NCBI GenBank assembly: GCA_963691655.1
Contig: OY829328.1
Location: forward strand, 8,274,204 to 8,338,203
Direction of reading: 5' to 3'
Source of the DNA: Toxonevra muliebris
Lineage: Eukaryota > Arthropoda > Insecta > Diptera > Pallopteridae
Length of the DNA stretch: 64,000 nt
Part shown: positions 45,416 to 56,150 of the stretch, one piece after another
How positions within the stretch are numbered: the stretch's first letter is position 1
Layout of the letters: each line of letters starts with the position of its first letter
Position numbers and translations under genes: made by a program
Notes under the pieces: model-generated
Told to the model about the DNA's origin: nothing
The model's input: the letters and a program-made list of their open reading frames with translations, nothing else
Database searches by the model: none

Positions 45416-46024
45416 TCAATTATCAATAAAGTTAAAATTAGCCTCAAATCGAAATCGTGAAATATTGTATGAGTAGCCAATTACATGCAATAAATATTCA
45501 CCCGGTGGGAATGGTACCAACTCCAATTTAGTTTTATCGATGCGATATTTGTCAATAATTATATCATGCTGCAACTACAAGCATTAACCACAAGTATTTA
45601 AAACTTTACAGCCATAAACTTACATTATAGGGACATGTATGATTTAAATTGCTATTTCTCTCGAGTCCCATAAGCAAATAGATCAAACTTGCCAAAGGGT
45701 TGCGGCGATTGTTGCGAAAGAAAATGCAGACATCAACTTGAAATTCCAAAAGCGGTCGAATATGTTGATAGCGACGATTTTTAATCGCAAAATTAATCTG
45801 AAACAAAGGAATAATTAAATCTTATACACATAAATAGAGCTTAAGAAAATATCTTAATTGTTGTTTGATACCCAAAAATTTTTCAAAGGTTTCTGAAAAA
45901 GATCAACGCGCAATGTTACTTCACTGACGTCACGTGCGACAGGTCGAAGTCGACATATAGAACTATTACAGAATTTTCCATCCAAAACTATGCAGCGTAT
46001 GCTGCTTATTGTTAACTGAAGTTT
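45416..46024 (-). CDS. DUF1091-family protein, host gene, spliced, 5' end unresolved
   Basis: Exons on the minus strand: 46024-45872 (51 codons), 45797-45624 (58 codons), 45568-45416 (50 codons and TGA). All junctions are phase 0. Introns of 74 bp (GTATCA...TTTCAG) and 55 bp (GTAAGT...TTGCAG) fit fly genes. The protein has the features I associate with the DUF1091 family: IRCIVLDGKFC, CRLRPVARDVSEVTLRVDLF, the VDVC cysteine, NPLASLIY, SNLNHTCPYN, then FPPGEYLLHV and a C-terminal strand ending NFIDN. About 160 residues are visible; family members are usually 160-190 with a signal peptide, are probably secreted, and have unknown function. Upstream in frame is FLFILL, signal-like but without a start. 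An ATG at about 46086 is one base out of frame, so exon 1 lies elsewhere or there is a frameshift. No stop interrupts the visible exons. Confidence 0.85.
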
Positions 46025-46089
46025 CTGCAAATTTGAATTGGATTTTAACAGTATAAATAGAAAATTAGTTTATTAAATAGTTGCATACG

Positions 46090-47465
46090 CCTGTAATATC
46101 GACTTCATATAATGTTAATATAAATAGAATTAAACAATATTTAGCGTACATTTTTATGTAGGTTGTAAGTTGCCGATTTTATTATTCGATGTGATCGGCT
46201 TACTTTTGTTATAATTTAGCAAATGATGAAAACCTTGTTGAAACGATTAAACTTGTTGAACTCATTAAGCGAACTTTAATACTGCGTTTAATAAAAATTA
46301 TTATTTAAGCGATAGTTAATTGCTGTGGCGTATGTTTCGAATATAATCTACCAAACCTGGTAATTTATGTACACATATATTAAAATTGCAATTTACTCAT
46401 GGAAAAAATTATTTCTCAACTATTTAAAATTTGCCTGAAATACAAAGAAGTACGAGGGAAAAAGTAAACTAAAATACAACTCTTGGGAGGAGGGAGAGCT
46501 CAAACTTGAAAAATTTCTTGTTCATCTAGATTTACCCACAGGGGAAAAGAAAACTATTTTAAATGCTAAATTTAAAATAAATTGTGTCATACTTAAGAAC
46601 GTTGAAAATTGTTGGCATTAAATCATGATTTTGAGTTATTCTAATTACAAAAACATCGATTTTGGTCATTTTTTCTAGGAGCTTATAATCAACTATTTTT
46701 ATAAAACTAAATGCGAATTTCGTTGGAATGATTGTTCCTTAGATCAACACCAGTAGTCACAATGAATTTGAATTTCATTAGAAAATATTTTAATATCGAT
46801 AGGGTATAAATGTTTGTTGAATTTTTAGGCTAATCGCATATCGGTTACAATACTAAGTACTTCAAAAAAGTTTCAATATGTTGTAACTAAATGAGCATTT
46901 CGAAATAATTATCAATTATACCATACTGCTGGGTTGAGTTCACTATATGAGCAAATACAATCAATCCTTCGACTGGTGTTAAATTCAAGGCTTCTTTTAG
47001 AAAATCACTTTCAGAGTTTATGTATGCAGGTGTTTCTTCTGATGAAGGGCACAACACAAAATCCAATATTTTTCAGAAAATGATAAAAATATGTTTTGCT
47101 TACCTATGGAAACCGGTTTGAACTGTAGATCACAACGGGCCATTCAGGTCTAAATGTCTCTGAGACAGCGACTCTAACCTACCTTTTGAAAGCATATGAT
47201 TTTATGAAAAATAATATCTTAATATATTAAATTTACATCCATAGATAAGCAAAGACATTTTTTTTATCGTTTCCTGGAAAATTTTCGATATTGAGTTGTG
47301 CCCCTTTTGAAGATCGTGTGTGATTTGTGTTTCACTTTGTCCTTATTATTATTATTTCGAATTAGACATTATCAGCGATCCACGCTGGAATTCACCTACC
47401 CTAGGTATTTCAAATACCAAGGGGGTTAGGCTCGTTTTATATATTGTTTTATTTTATATAAGTAC
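46090..47465. other. No gene recognised; dispersed-repeat scrap and hairpin
   Basis: The region upstream of the DUF1091 gene is AT-rich; no TATA or initiator could be assigned. 47110-47180 (GGTTTGAACTGTAGATCACA ... CTCTAACCTACC) looks like a fragment of a common fly dispersed repeat. 47398-47432 forms a hairpin (CCCTAGGTATTT/AATACCAAGGGG). Confidence 0.4.
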
Positions 47466-48898
47466 ATAACGTAAATGAGGGTAATTCGGATCGATATAAA
47501 TATAATTCGGATCGATTTTGTTTTGCTAATAACTTTTCTTTGGTATGTTTCGAAATGTATGTTTTTCGAAACGAACGATAATTATTTTCTCTTCCTAATG
47601 GTATGCAACACTTCTTTCAATTATTAATCAGTTATGAGCGAAGAAACAAAGAGTGAGCGTATTTTCATACAAAGCCTTAGCAAATAATATAAGAAATCCA
47701 AAAATTTTATAACTATAATAACTTTTTGCTGGTAAGTATATTTATATAATTTATATAGGGATTTGTCCACTAAACATTCTGCTATAGTTTGGTAAAAATA
47801 AGCACTATTTTAGAAAACATACTAAGAAAAAAATTGACTTAAAATCGATCCGAATTACCAACATGCGTTTTTCTACTTGCATATAATTCGGATCGATGTT
47901 CCGAATTACCAGCAAATCAGGTGTTTGCATAATTACAAAATTTAGAAAAACAATAAAGTTTTAATTAATGAAAGTTTTTTAGTTGTGATTTAGATATAAT
48001 AGGTGATGTTTGGAGGTAATTCGGATCGACCCTTTGTTTAGAGAGTTTTTGTGGAATTTGAGTTCAAAGTTTAGAGAAATTTGAAAAATATTTTGAATTT
48101 TAGTCAAAAATTTTGCATTTTAAAATCAGAAATTTTTTTTTTTATTGAAATATTAATTGAATTTAATAGCGTTTCTTAGAGTTATATCAATTTGAAACTA
48201 ATATAGTAATTTTTAGTCAAATTCAATATGAAATATATTTTTAAAAACTAGTTTGTGTTAAATGATGTTTTTTTTTTATTCCAGACTACATTTTAATTTT
48301 TGACTATGCCAATATACTTATAAATTTTTATTTAGAAATTGCTTAGAATAATTCAAAGAAACGATTTTTTATATATTTCCTTGTGCATCAACTCATGGGC
48401 ATGGCCACGGACTACCGGATCCAGAGATTTACCTTAAAGGGGTTAACTTTTTTTCCTCCCTTTTAAATTTTTTTTTATTTGTGGCCAATGATGAAATATA
48501 CGAAATTCTAATTACGCATACATACATAAATTTTTCTTATATATATATTTTCCTTAAACACCAAATTTATCTTTTGCATCTAAATAAATCTCAAATTAAA
48601 GATAATTTGCTATAAATTTTGCTGATCCGAATTGCATACATCATAGATCCGAATTACATGCACACTTAATTTTTCGGTCCGAATTACATGCAATCCATTT
48701 TTTTCCAGGTGATGTTACCTAAGTAGCTATTAAAAAAAGTTATATTTGTTTTTTTTTTGGTAGTCAACAACTTTAAAAGAAAAAGAAATATGCTTTAATT
48801 TTGTATTAAAACATTTTTTTCATAAATCTGTAATCCTTATTTTTAGCGCTCAAAAAGCGCTTGCAAAAATCGATCCGAATTGCCCACACTTACGTTAT
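47466..48898. mobile_element. 1.43 kb element with AATTCGGATCGAT motifs at both ends
   Basis: The 30-bp ends are inverted repeats with 27 matches: left starts ATAACGTAAATGAGGGTAAT (47466), right reverse complement starts ATAACGTAAGTGTGGGCAAT (ends 48898). Ten full or partial copies of the motif AATTCGGATCGAT occur: near 47483, 47504, 47844 (minus), 47885, 47901 (minus), 48018, 48623 (minus), 48646 (minus), 48677 (minus) and 48871 (minus). The interior is AT-rich with no transposase, and a CACTAG MITE is inserted at about 48410. It looks like a non-autonomous DNA transposon whose transposase binds the repeated motif; superfamily unknown. Confidence 0.7.
48410..48525 (+). mobile_element. CACTAG MITE copy nested in the AATTCGG element
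   Basis: ACTACCGGATCCAGAGATTT, then TTAAAGGGG, TTTGTGGCCAATGATGAAAT and CGAAATTCTAATT align along the complete copy at 58497-58630. The right terminus is not preserved. Confidence 0.6.
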
Positions 48899-49279
48899 AT
48901 TTTTCCCATAGGCTCCGCACGCAAAAATTCAAATAAATAAAGATGCGCAGGCATCCACAGTACATCCAAAATACTAAATTTGCAATTTCTTAAATATTGA
49001 ATATCTCGAAAACTATGGCATATATAAAAAAATTATCTTTTCTTTTAGGCAATCACTCAAGCTTTTTTTGTAGTATGTAATTTTTTGATATCTCCAACGG
49101 TAAACCAGTTATTAGTAAAAAACAAAGCTTTTTTCACCAAAGGGGGGATTTTTTGGGGGGTCGCTCTGCAACCCCAGGACTGATTTTTGTGGTTTTTGAA
49201 TCTATCATACTCCCACTAAAAATTACTGAAGAAAAATCTCAGTTCAGAATTTTTATGAACTTTTGGTGCATTTTTTAAT
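48899..49279. other. No gene recognised
   Basis: AT-rich with two G-runs (49141-49160); may include further decayed LINE sequence on the minus strand. Confidence 0.35.
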
Positions 49280-49509
49280 CCAGCGACTGGGCTATTCCTG
49301 TGGTAAAACCTATTATTGGTAACATGTCGTTTTTGCCATCATTTCTTAATTTCTATTGCTAATGGTGTATATTTTGTGTTTTTTCTATTTCTTTTTGTCC
49401 ACATTTGCATCATTCGGTGTTGCTATACCGATGAGAACAATTTTTCATTCTTGTTTATTGATTAATGTTAAATCTGGTTTATTGCTTGTTACTGGTTGGT
49501 CCGTGAGTA
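49280..49509 (-). pseudogene. LINE fragment, downstream half (after the Tc1-like insertion)
   Basis: Minus strand reads LTDQPVTSNKPDLTLINKQE then KIVLIGIATPNDANVDKKK, matching the NRPDI-type restriction-endonuclease-like tail (...TDxTIxxNKPDITLIxK...) of R2/Dong-type LINE proteins. It continues the fragment at 51302-51545 in order and sense, so the Tc1-like element at 49512 interrupted it. Several stops. Confidence 0.65.
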
Positions 49510-49630
49510 TACACTGGTGGTCATGAAAGCCGCACGACTTGCAACACTGCTGCAATTTCGGTAATATTTCCTTACTTAGCACAAATTTCCCTCCCTTTGT
49601 AAAGGAGATTCCCTTGTTTATATTTTAGGA

Positions 49631-51030
49631 ATGTGTTTAAGCGGAAGGTACAATTTTTTATTACGCTTGTTTGGCAAAAAAAAAAGAATTTTTGAACAAG
49701 TGCAAAGTATAAACAAATGTCACGCCACCAAAACGTCGAAATTTTTTTTGATCTTAGGTATCAAGGAGTTTCATAAAGTTAAACATCTGAAGAAATCTGA
49801 TGCCTACATTCGAATGCTGTTGGACTGATCCTTAAAAAAGGCAATTTGTACCCGCTTGAAAGAAGGATCAAGAAGACTATGGAAGACAAATACGAGAGAA
49901 AATGGCATAACCTGAAAGAGAACCATAAATGGTCAATTCAAAAGTGCAGTCACAATAAGGACTAATCTAAAGAGCTATTACAACGTGAATATAAGTGTCG
50001 AAACCTTTCGCAGAAAGAAACGAAAATTCGGTCTGTATGGGAGACGATCAGCCAAAAAGCCGTTGTTGACGAAATGGATGGAAGCAAATTGCCTGGCATG
50101 GACTAAAAACTACAGCAATCTAACTCTGACAGACTTGAGAAGAGTTATATGATCGGGCAAATTAAACTAAATTTAAACTCTTCGGTACGTGCGTCGCTCA
50201 AATATAGAGCAATACAAGGATAACTGTGTCAATAGTAAAATAGTCTAATTCCCACAAAGTTATACACCTTGAATGCATTTTTCCTACTATATCCGGGGTC
50301 CCTTATGCTATATTAAAGGGACTGTGAATGCCCAAAAATATGGCTAAAGTTTAATGGAGTAATTGCTGTTAACGAATTGTGGTGCGCTTTCGCTCATTAA
50401 TAAAGTTATTTTTTCGGACGACTTCAGCGGCATATCATCGCGCCAAATTGGCAAGGTTTAGTTAGTAATTAACCTTTAAACGCACAGTACGTCTTATTTC
50501 AATTAAAAACATACTCAGAGGTAGTATTTGTGATTTTGAACAGCGTTTGTTTTACGTGTTTTCAAATAAATTAATTTAAAGTATAGTAGTTTCGACTGAC
50601 ATGGTTGACCTCTGTAGTAACCTGTGGGAATTATCTGGAGAATAAATTGATATACATATATGTATGTAATAATTTTTAAAAATAATTATTTGGTGTTATC
50701 CCATACCGTTTGGCACAAATTTTTTATCATGGCAATCTGTTTGTTATATAAAAATTCAAAAATTTTACAATACATGCTTTTCGAGTTAACAATAACTTTA
50801 TCTCTACCACAGTTTTAATTTCTCCATTGTCTCCTCTGTCATATAATGAAACGGAAAGTTGCTCAAAACAAGCCAAAGAATAAAAAACCCTTTGTTAAAG
50901 TTCTGAAAAAAGTTGGGTATTAAAAAACTAACGAATGATATCCTTAAAGTGCTTGTCGACTCCAGCCCATTCAAGATATCGGCCATAATAAAGGCGAAGA
51001 GAGGAGCACCATCAAATATTAATTCTAGTT
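49631..51030 (+). pseudogene. Tc1-like transposase remnants
   Basis: N-terminal HTH domain around 49850-50160: LKEGSRRLWKTNTRE (the RPRKT-type linker), TINGQFKSAVTIR, VSVETFRRK-like NISVETFRRKKRKFGLYGRR, SAKKPLLTK and LTLTDLRRVI, with stops. The C-terminus at 50905-51020 reads ILKVLVDSSPFKISAIIKAK, matching the usual LVxSMPRRIxAVIKAKGG tail. The region 50180-50900, which should hold the catalytic triad, is AT-rich and unrecognisable. Dead copy. Confidence 0.75.
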
Positions 51031-51141
51031 TGCATTTTCAAATAATAGCAAATATTTTTATTTGTACATACTTTAAATTAATACCCTCAAAAACGTGAAA
51101 TTTCTTCAAAATGTTTGTTTTAACTAAAAAGCAATGAAATT

Positions 51142-51159
51142 TGTATGTATGTATGTATG
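51142..51159. repeat. TGTA microsatellite
   Basis: Four to five TGTA units inside the Tc1-like element. Confidence 0.8.
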
Positions 51160-51301
51160 ATGTTTTTTTTAGAATTTTTGTTCATTTTGTTCCCGAAAAA
51201 AAAAAAAAAATTGCATTCACTAAAACAAAATCTGATTTAGGTCGCATTTTAAACGATTTTCTTGAAATTGGTGGGTGCTGCGGTTTTCATGACCGCCAGT
51301 G

Positions 51302-51545
51302 TACTTCTATCCCAGTATATTTTATATCTGCCGTTTTCAAGTATGTTTTATGGTGTACATTTGTAGTATGGTGTTTGTGTTCCAATCAATTTATGTTTTA
51401 TTGCTAGTTCCTGATGTATAATTTTCGCAGCTGTGTTGTGGAGGTCTGTGTATTCATTTCATGCTAATTTTTTGCATCCTCCTATAATATGTTCTATAGT
51501 TTCTCTGTGTTGGTGACATTTTCCGCATAGGTCTATTATTATTAT
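51302..51545 (-). pseudogene. LINE fragment, upstream half (before the Tc1-like insertion)
   Basis: Minus strand reads DLCGKCHQHRETIEHIIGGC, KKLA, NEYTDLHNTAAKIIHQELAI, PYYKC and NILENGRYKIYWDRS. The CxxC...ETIEHIIxGC zinc knuckle and the later (V/I)LEN..YKLYWDR motif are typical of R2-like LINE C-termini. The open frame then meets the TIR of the Tc1-like element and continues at 49509. Confidence 0.7.
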
Positions 51546-51599
51546 TCTTAGTTCAGGGACTAGCCGAATCTGTCCCAGATGGATCCCTTTTCGTCCCCT

Positions 51600-52265
51600 A
51601 CTACCTCTACTATAAGCAATCGTAAACGAGCATGCTCCGAGTATTGAAATCCTGCGTCAACACAAGCATATCTTTGTAGGCCAGGTGGCCAATTGCCAAC
51701 CTTCTGTTCGTCAATGCTGGGCATTGGCACAGTAAGTGCGCCAATGCTTCCAGTTCCTTCAGACACAACCTACAGGTGTCATCCGCAACCAGTTTCATCT
51801 TCTTGAGGTGATACCTAAATGGACCGTGACCCGTAGTCAGCGCTGTTAGCCAGCTCAAAGTCTTTCGGTTTAGTCCGATGACTTTGGCTGACTCACTGCA
51901 CGACCACTTCACGGCCATCTTTGCCTGCCTGCAGTCAGTGGCCTCCTGCCATCTTCTGCGATGTTCAGAGTTTATCCACTGTTTTAACAGGCCCTCCACC
52001 AATCCATCACCAATGGCGATGCATGATTCTGGTCCACAAAATTCATCTGTTGAGCCTTTTTTAGCCAAAAGATCAGCAGTTTCATTTTGCGCTATGCCTG
52101 AATCAAGGGCAATGACAATTCTCTTGCCATTGACCTGATTCACAATAAGGTGGTCCAGAGCATGCACCAAACCCACCATCTCTACCTGGCAGACGGACAC
52201 ATATTTTCCCAACCATAAAACACAGGACAAATTTAACTCATCTGAGAAAATACCAGCCCCAGCTC
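51600..52265 (-). pseudogene. I/LOA-type LINE: RNase H and C-terminal tail
   Basis: Minus strand: RAGAGIFSDEL and QVEMVGLVHALDHLI are the start of RNase H. IVIALDS is fused directly to GIAQNETADLLAKKGS, so the central part of the domain (about 40-50 residues, normally ending in a VPGHSGI-type motif) is deleted. The tail follows: LKQWINSEHRRRWQEA, LTALTTGHGPFRYHLKKMKL, CRLCLKELEALAHLLCQCPA. The continuous frame 52230-51610 makes it the longest LINE frame in the window besides 4564-5373. The upstream RT is absent. It is a different subfamily from the RNase H LINE at 20195-22075. Confidence 0.8.
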
Positions 52266-53696
52266 TACCTTCCTACTTTGACCTTACATCGATCTATGCA
52301 ATGAGTGTAAATTCGAAATATATCTAATATTCAAAGTTTACAATTTTCGAGAAATTCAGTAACAAATTTTAAACTTCTTAATACTATTCTCATGAAAAAG
52401 CTGGATATTGCAAATTTTAAGGCAATCATAAAAAGAAAATATTTGACGATTATCATTAAAGTAGTTTAATTTCAGTGAAAGCTCCTATTTAGGCGCAAAA
52501 TTATGTTCTTATATACGGAATGCAACAGCACAAATCTGCTATAAAAAATCATTTAATATTCATGCAGATTGAAAGACATGATTTTCTTTATTTTTGCACA
52601 ATTTTCTTCCATTTTTTTTTAGCAAATGAGATACTAAAATAAAAAGAGAAATGTGACGTTGAAAAAATATTTTTCAATCATCATTTACTTGACTTAATAA
52701 TAAATATTGAACAAACGAATTTAATATACATTCACACACACACACGAATATTTCAACGTAAATAAAAAAATCATAAAAACTTCAACACATTTGCGGCATT
52801 TGGCATACATATGTACACTTATAGGTCTCCTCTCCTGAAAAAAGAAAACACTTTTCCAAAAACAAACTCAATAAATTGCCGCCGCTACATACACAGACAC
52901 ATACCCACACATACCCACACATACAACAAATATAATCTCACATTATAGGCGAAAGAGAAAAAAGCCAACCGCGAAATGATTCTCCAGGGAGCCACTGGAA
53001 GTCATTCAAAAGAAGATCTCTTTGCTAACTTTCGCTGCTTCACACTCCTTCTTTATTCCCCTCTCTTCCTTTCTCTCTATCTTGCTTTATCTAACTCACG
53101 TTCTTTGAGATATGGTCGAAAAAAAATATGCAACAGAGCCGATTTATATTTATGCTTTATGAGACGTAAAATGATTGAGTGCAAGTTAACAAAAAAAAAA
53201 AAAAAAAAAAAAAGGAAGAAAAACAAATACACATCCCATGAAAGCAAAAAAGAGCAAGAAATATAAAATTTTATCGCACTTGGTTTTGTTTCTATTGCAT
53301 ATAAACCACACAAAAAAAACATTATGCGCTTATCGAAATGTAGGGAATACGAACTTCCGTTTCCATGCCAAAGGAAAAAATTAAATACGAGTATTTGCTG
53401 CTGCCTGCTACATTTAGAGACATTTTGACGCTTGATAAGAAATACATAGAGTATTTATTTTTCTAAAGAAATATTTCGCAAACACTCACACATGTTTACA
53501 CTTATGCACATGTACATTGTATATACACACATAAGTTGATGGTTTGTGTACATGTGCTATTGGCGTGTAAAGTGTAAATTAAAATGGTAGTCAAGGGAAC
53601 GTTTTTCTTCTTTTTTTTTTGTTTGGCTGACAGTAAATGTTACCAACGCTTTTTGAAATGACACGCTATTGATGTGATGTTAAAATTTTTGTGTTT
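52266..53696. other. No gene recognised
   Basis: AT-rich, with a CA repeat near 52733-52745 and poly(A) at 53190-53213. The frame 52976-53266 is low-complexity. Confidence 0.5.
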
Positions 53697-53805
53697 TGCC
53701 TGGTTTCCACTATGTCAATGGCAGACAGAGAGAGAGAAAGGAAAAATTTCCAATATAAAATTGCCAACATGATTTGGTTAAATTTGACATATTAAAAACC
53801 AGGCA
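53697..53805. mobile_element. TGCCTGG MITE, complete copy
   Basis: 109 bp. Inverted ends TGCCTGGTTTCCACTATGTC and (reverse complement of the right end) TGCCTGGTTTTTAATATGTC. The inner sequence CAATATAAAATTGCCAACAT is shared with the truncated copy at 44148-44240. It includes a GA-repeat. Confidence 0.7.
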
Positions 53806-55429
53806 TTAGTGTTTTAAGCATCAAAAAATAGGAACTGGATACAAAATTACAATACAGTACAATACAAGTATGCAAACATTTTTCGTTTATTGATTTACGA
53901 TATTCCATAATTAGCACACGTAAAATATTGAAATATTTCTACTAAACCAATAAGTATACGAAAAAAATGAAATCCAAGTTAGAAGAAGCAAATAAATAAC
54001 TAGTTAGAAAGCACAGAGGCAAACTTTATGTATCTACTTTTTGATACCTTTCAAATGAAATCAAAATAATAATAATAATCGATTGAACAGTTTGGGAACA
54101 GACCCGCCTATCAAAACTTCGCTTAACGTAATAGAGAAAAATACACTTGCTTATAAAACTAACAAAATGAATTATTATTTTTAAAAAACATTCTATCAAA
54201 ATAATTAATGTTTTTGTTAACTAATTAAGGTATTATAATACAATACTACATATATCATTTCAAAATATAATGGATGAGTACCAAAGCATATAACACCATT
54301 ATCATTAGAATATCTTGCTTAACTGTATCTATTAAATATTCAAGCATTTATTTGTTTAATTAATTAAACTATCTATCAACTAACGACAGAATATTTAAAT
54401 GCTATAATTGAATATCCCACTGAAAGTTGTCAACATCGTTTTACTTGTGTGTACAATGTATATAAACTTTTCTCCGCAATACCACACCACACCCACATCT
54501 AAATTGTATGTATGTACATCAGTATATGTATTTGAAAATTTATTTTCCCTATAGATTAATGTCAAAATTTCAACAATAATTTTTTTTTTTTTTTTTTTTT
54601 TTTGTCATTACAAATTAAAACTTTAATAATATAAAAACACATGATGTAAAACATTTGAAATTTCCTTATAATATATAAAATATATTTTTGCATACATACT
54701 TACATAAATACATTCTTATTCTTATGGGAAATGAAATATACACTTCTCATAAGAAAATTATGTTGAAATAATAATTGTAATAACAATATCTGAGATATAT
54801 TAAATTTTATTTAACGTAAGACATTCTCATTTATTTTTAACCCTTCTCTATTAATAGTTTGGGAACTGTACAACACTTTTGTTCTCTTATGAAACTTTTA
54901 AATCAAATATCGTATGCGTTTCGAACAGCCATACTGTTCATCATCAGCGATCAAACGTTACTCTATTTACAACACTCGTTTAATTTTCCTTTCTATTTCT
55001 GACAAGACCTTGATTAGTCGTAGCTTTCTGTTTGTATGACTATACCAGTTTGATACCGATTAACTTAGCATACGGCAGTCTAACAGTCGTATGCTTATAA
55101 ACTATGGAAAATAATTGACATCGTAAATGATTCATAATTTTCCTGCTGGCATCTACATATAAACAAATAAAACTCATTAATGCAAACTTGAAATAGTAGT
55201 TGCTTATAAGAGTAGTTCACAGAAATGCAATATTCAATGTACATGCACACATAAGAAATACATAACATAGGATTACCATTTTAATAATAAAGCTTTAAAT
55301 TGAAATTTGTATTTCAATGATGTTTTGTGACACATGAATAGCGATTCTGAGAACAAGACTGCAGACTAAAAATAAATGATTTTAATGCTTACACAACAAT
55401 CAGGCTTCTGTATATACAGACTTTAGCAG
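53806..55429. other. No gene recognised; 24-nt poly(T) at 54580
   Basis: AT-rich. The poly(T) at 54580-54603 could be the reverse of a retroposon tail, but no element body was recognised beside it. A hammerhead-like motif is at 54910-54947. Confidence 0.45.
54910..54947 (-). ncRNA. Hammerhead-like motif, well-conserved core
   Basis: Minus strand: CTGATGA (exact core), a bulged T, stem GAACAG-TATGG-CTGTTC (6 bp), then GAAAC (exact core) and a short ACG-CATA-CG stem III. The same arrangement, including the bulged T, occurs in the Penelope 3' end at 8353-8403, so this is probably a Penelope terminal remnant. The cleavage triplet is shifted by one base and stem I was not found. Confidence 0.45.
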
Positions 55430-55495
55430 CCTTAGGGGAGGGGGGTTAAAGGGTTTCAAAAATAAAACCCTTTCCCTCTCTTGGGTCCGCTAGTG
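55430..55495 (-). mobile_element. CACTAG MITE, one end
   Basis: Minus strand starts CACTAGCGGACCCAAGAGAG at 55495. The other end is missing. Confidence 0.5.
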
Positions 55496-55569
55496 CTTGT
55501 ATTTAATTTCTTGCATTTAAACATAATTTCATATTTCCTCCCCATGATAGCCCCCCTTGAAAAAAAATC

Positions 55570-56150
55570 CTGGCTGTGGTCCTGGTACATCCTGAAGTTT
55601 AAATTTGGACGACGCTTTCGAGCATAGTGACCAGTATCTCGCGAATAACACAAGTAACATTGGCTTCCAAAACATCGATTGAAGCTAGCTTATCTTTGAA
55701 GACCAGAGATTCCGTGCAATCCAAAAGATAATTATCCAAAGGTGTGATATCACATGATTTATGATGTCAATTTACCAATCAAAAACGTGAATTTAGGTGC
55801 TCACCAGAATGATTTCTCAATAAGCCCATTGTTGGCAAAGCAGCACCATCTTGTTGAAACCCAAGCTCACGGGCTTCAATTTCAGGTAGCAAATAATCCG
55901 TTAATATGGTGCGATAGCGGTCACATTTGACGGTTACATTTCGTCACGGTATTCAGCCACACTCTCGGCTACAGCCGCTGTATTCTCTTCACTACGTCTT
56001 GAATGTAGTCTAATTTGTCAAGTATCATCCAATAATGTACACTGCACATTGCGGGTGGTATTGGCAATAGTGGGTTCGGTTGGTCGACGATACGCACTAT
56101 TAGACACTCTAAATACACTAAAAATATTTTTCACGGAACGCTGATTTTCG
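55570..56150 (-). pseudogene. Tc1/mariner-type transposase relic
   Basis: N-terminal scraps near 56095-55930: SNSAYRRPTEPTIANTTRNV and RRSEENTAAVAESVAEYRD. The core is RTILTDYLLPEIEARELGFQ then QDGAA (second catalytic Asp), LLRNHSGEHLNSRF, HKSCDITPLDNYLLDC (third acidic position) and VFKDKLASIDVLEANVT. The order fits insect transposases with a QQDGATCHT...PPRSCDLTPLDFFLWG layout. The same family left a scrap at 36985-37160. Heavy decay with frameshifts and a large internal deletion. Confidence 0.75.

Larger units (their letters stand above)
49512..51301 (+). mobile_element. Tc1-like element with intact ends
   Basis: Left end CACTGGTGGTCATGAAAGCC (49512), right end GTTTTCATGACCGCCAGTG (51301) as its reverse complement with few mismatches. 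TA occurs at 49510-49511 and 51302-51303. The length of 1.79 kb is normal for Tc1-like elements. It contains N- and C-terminal transposase pieces but has lost the catalytic core. Confidence 0.85.

Noticed and set aside
45925..45936. TGACGTCACGTG, a perfect CRE overlapping an E-box
   Set aside because: It lies inside the first visible coding exon of the DUF1091 gene (encoding ARDVS on the minus strand), so it is explained by codons rather than by regulation.
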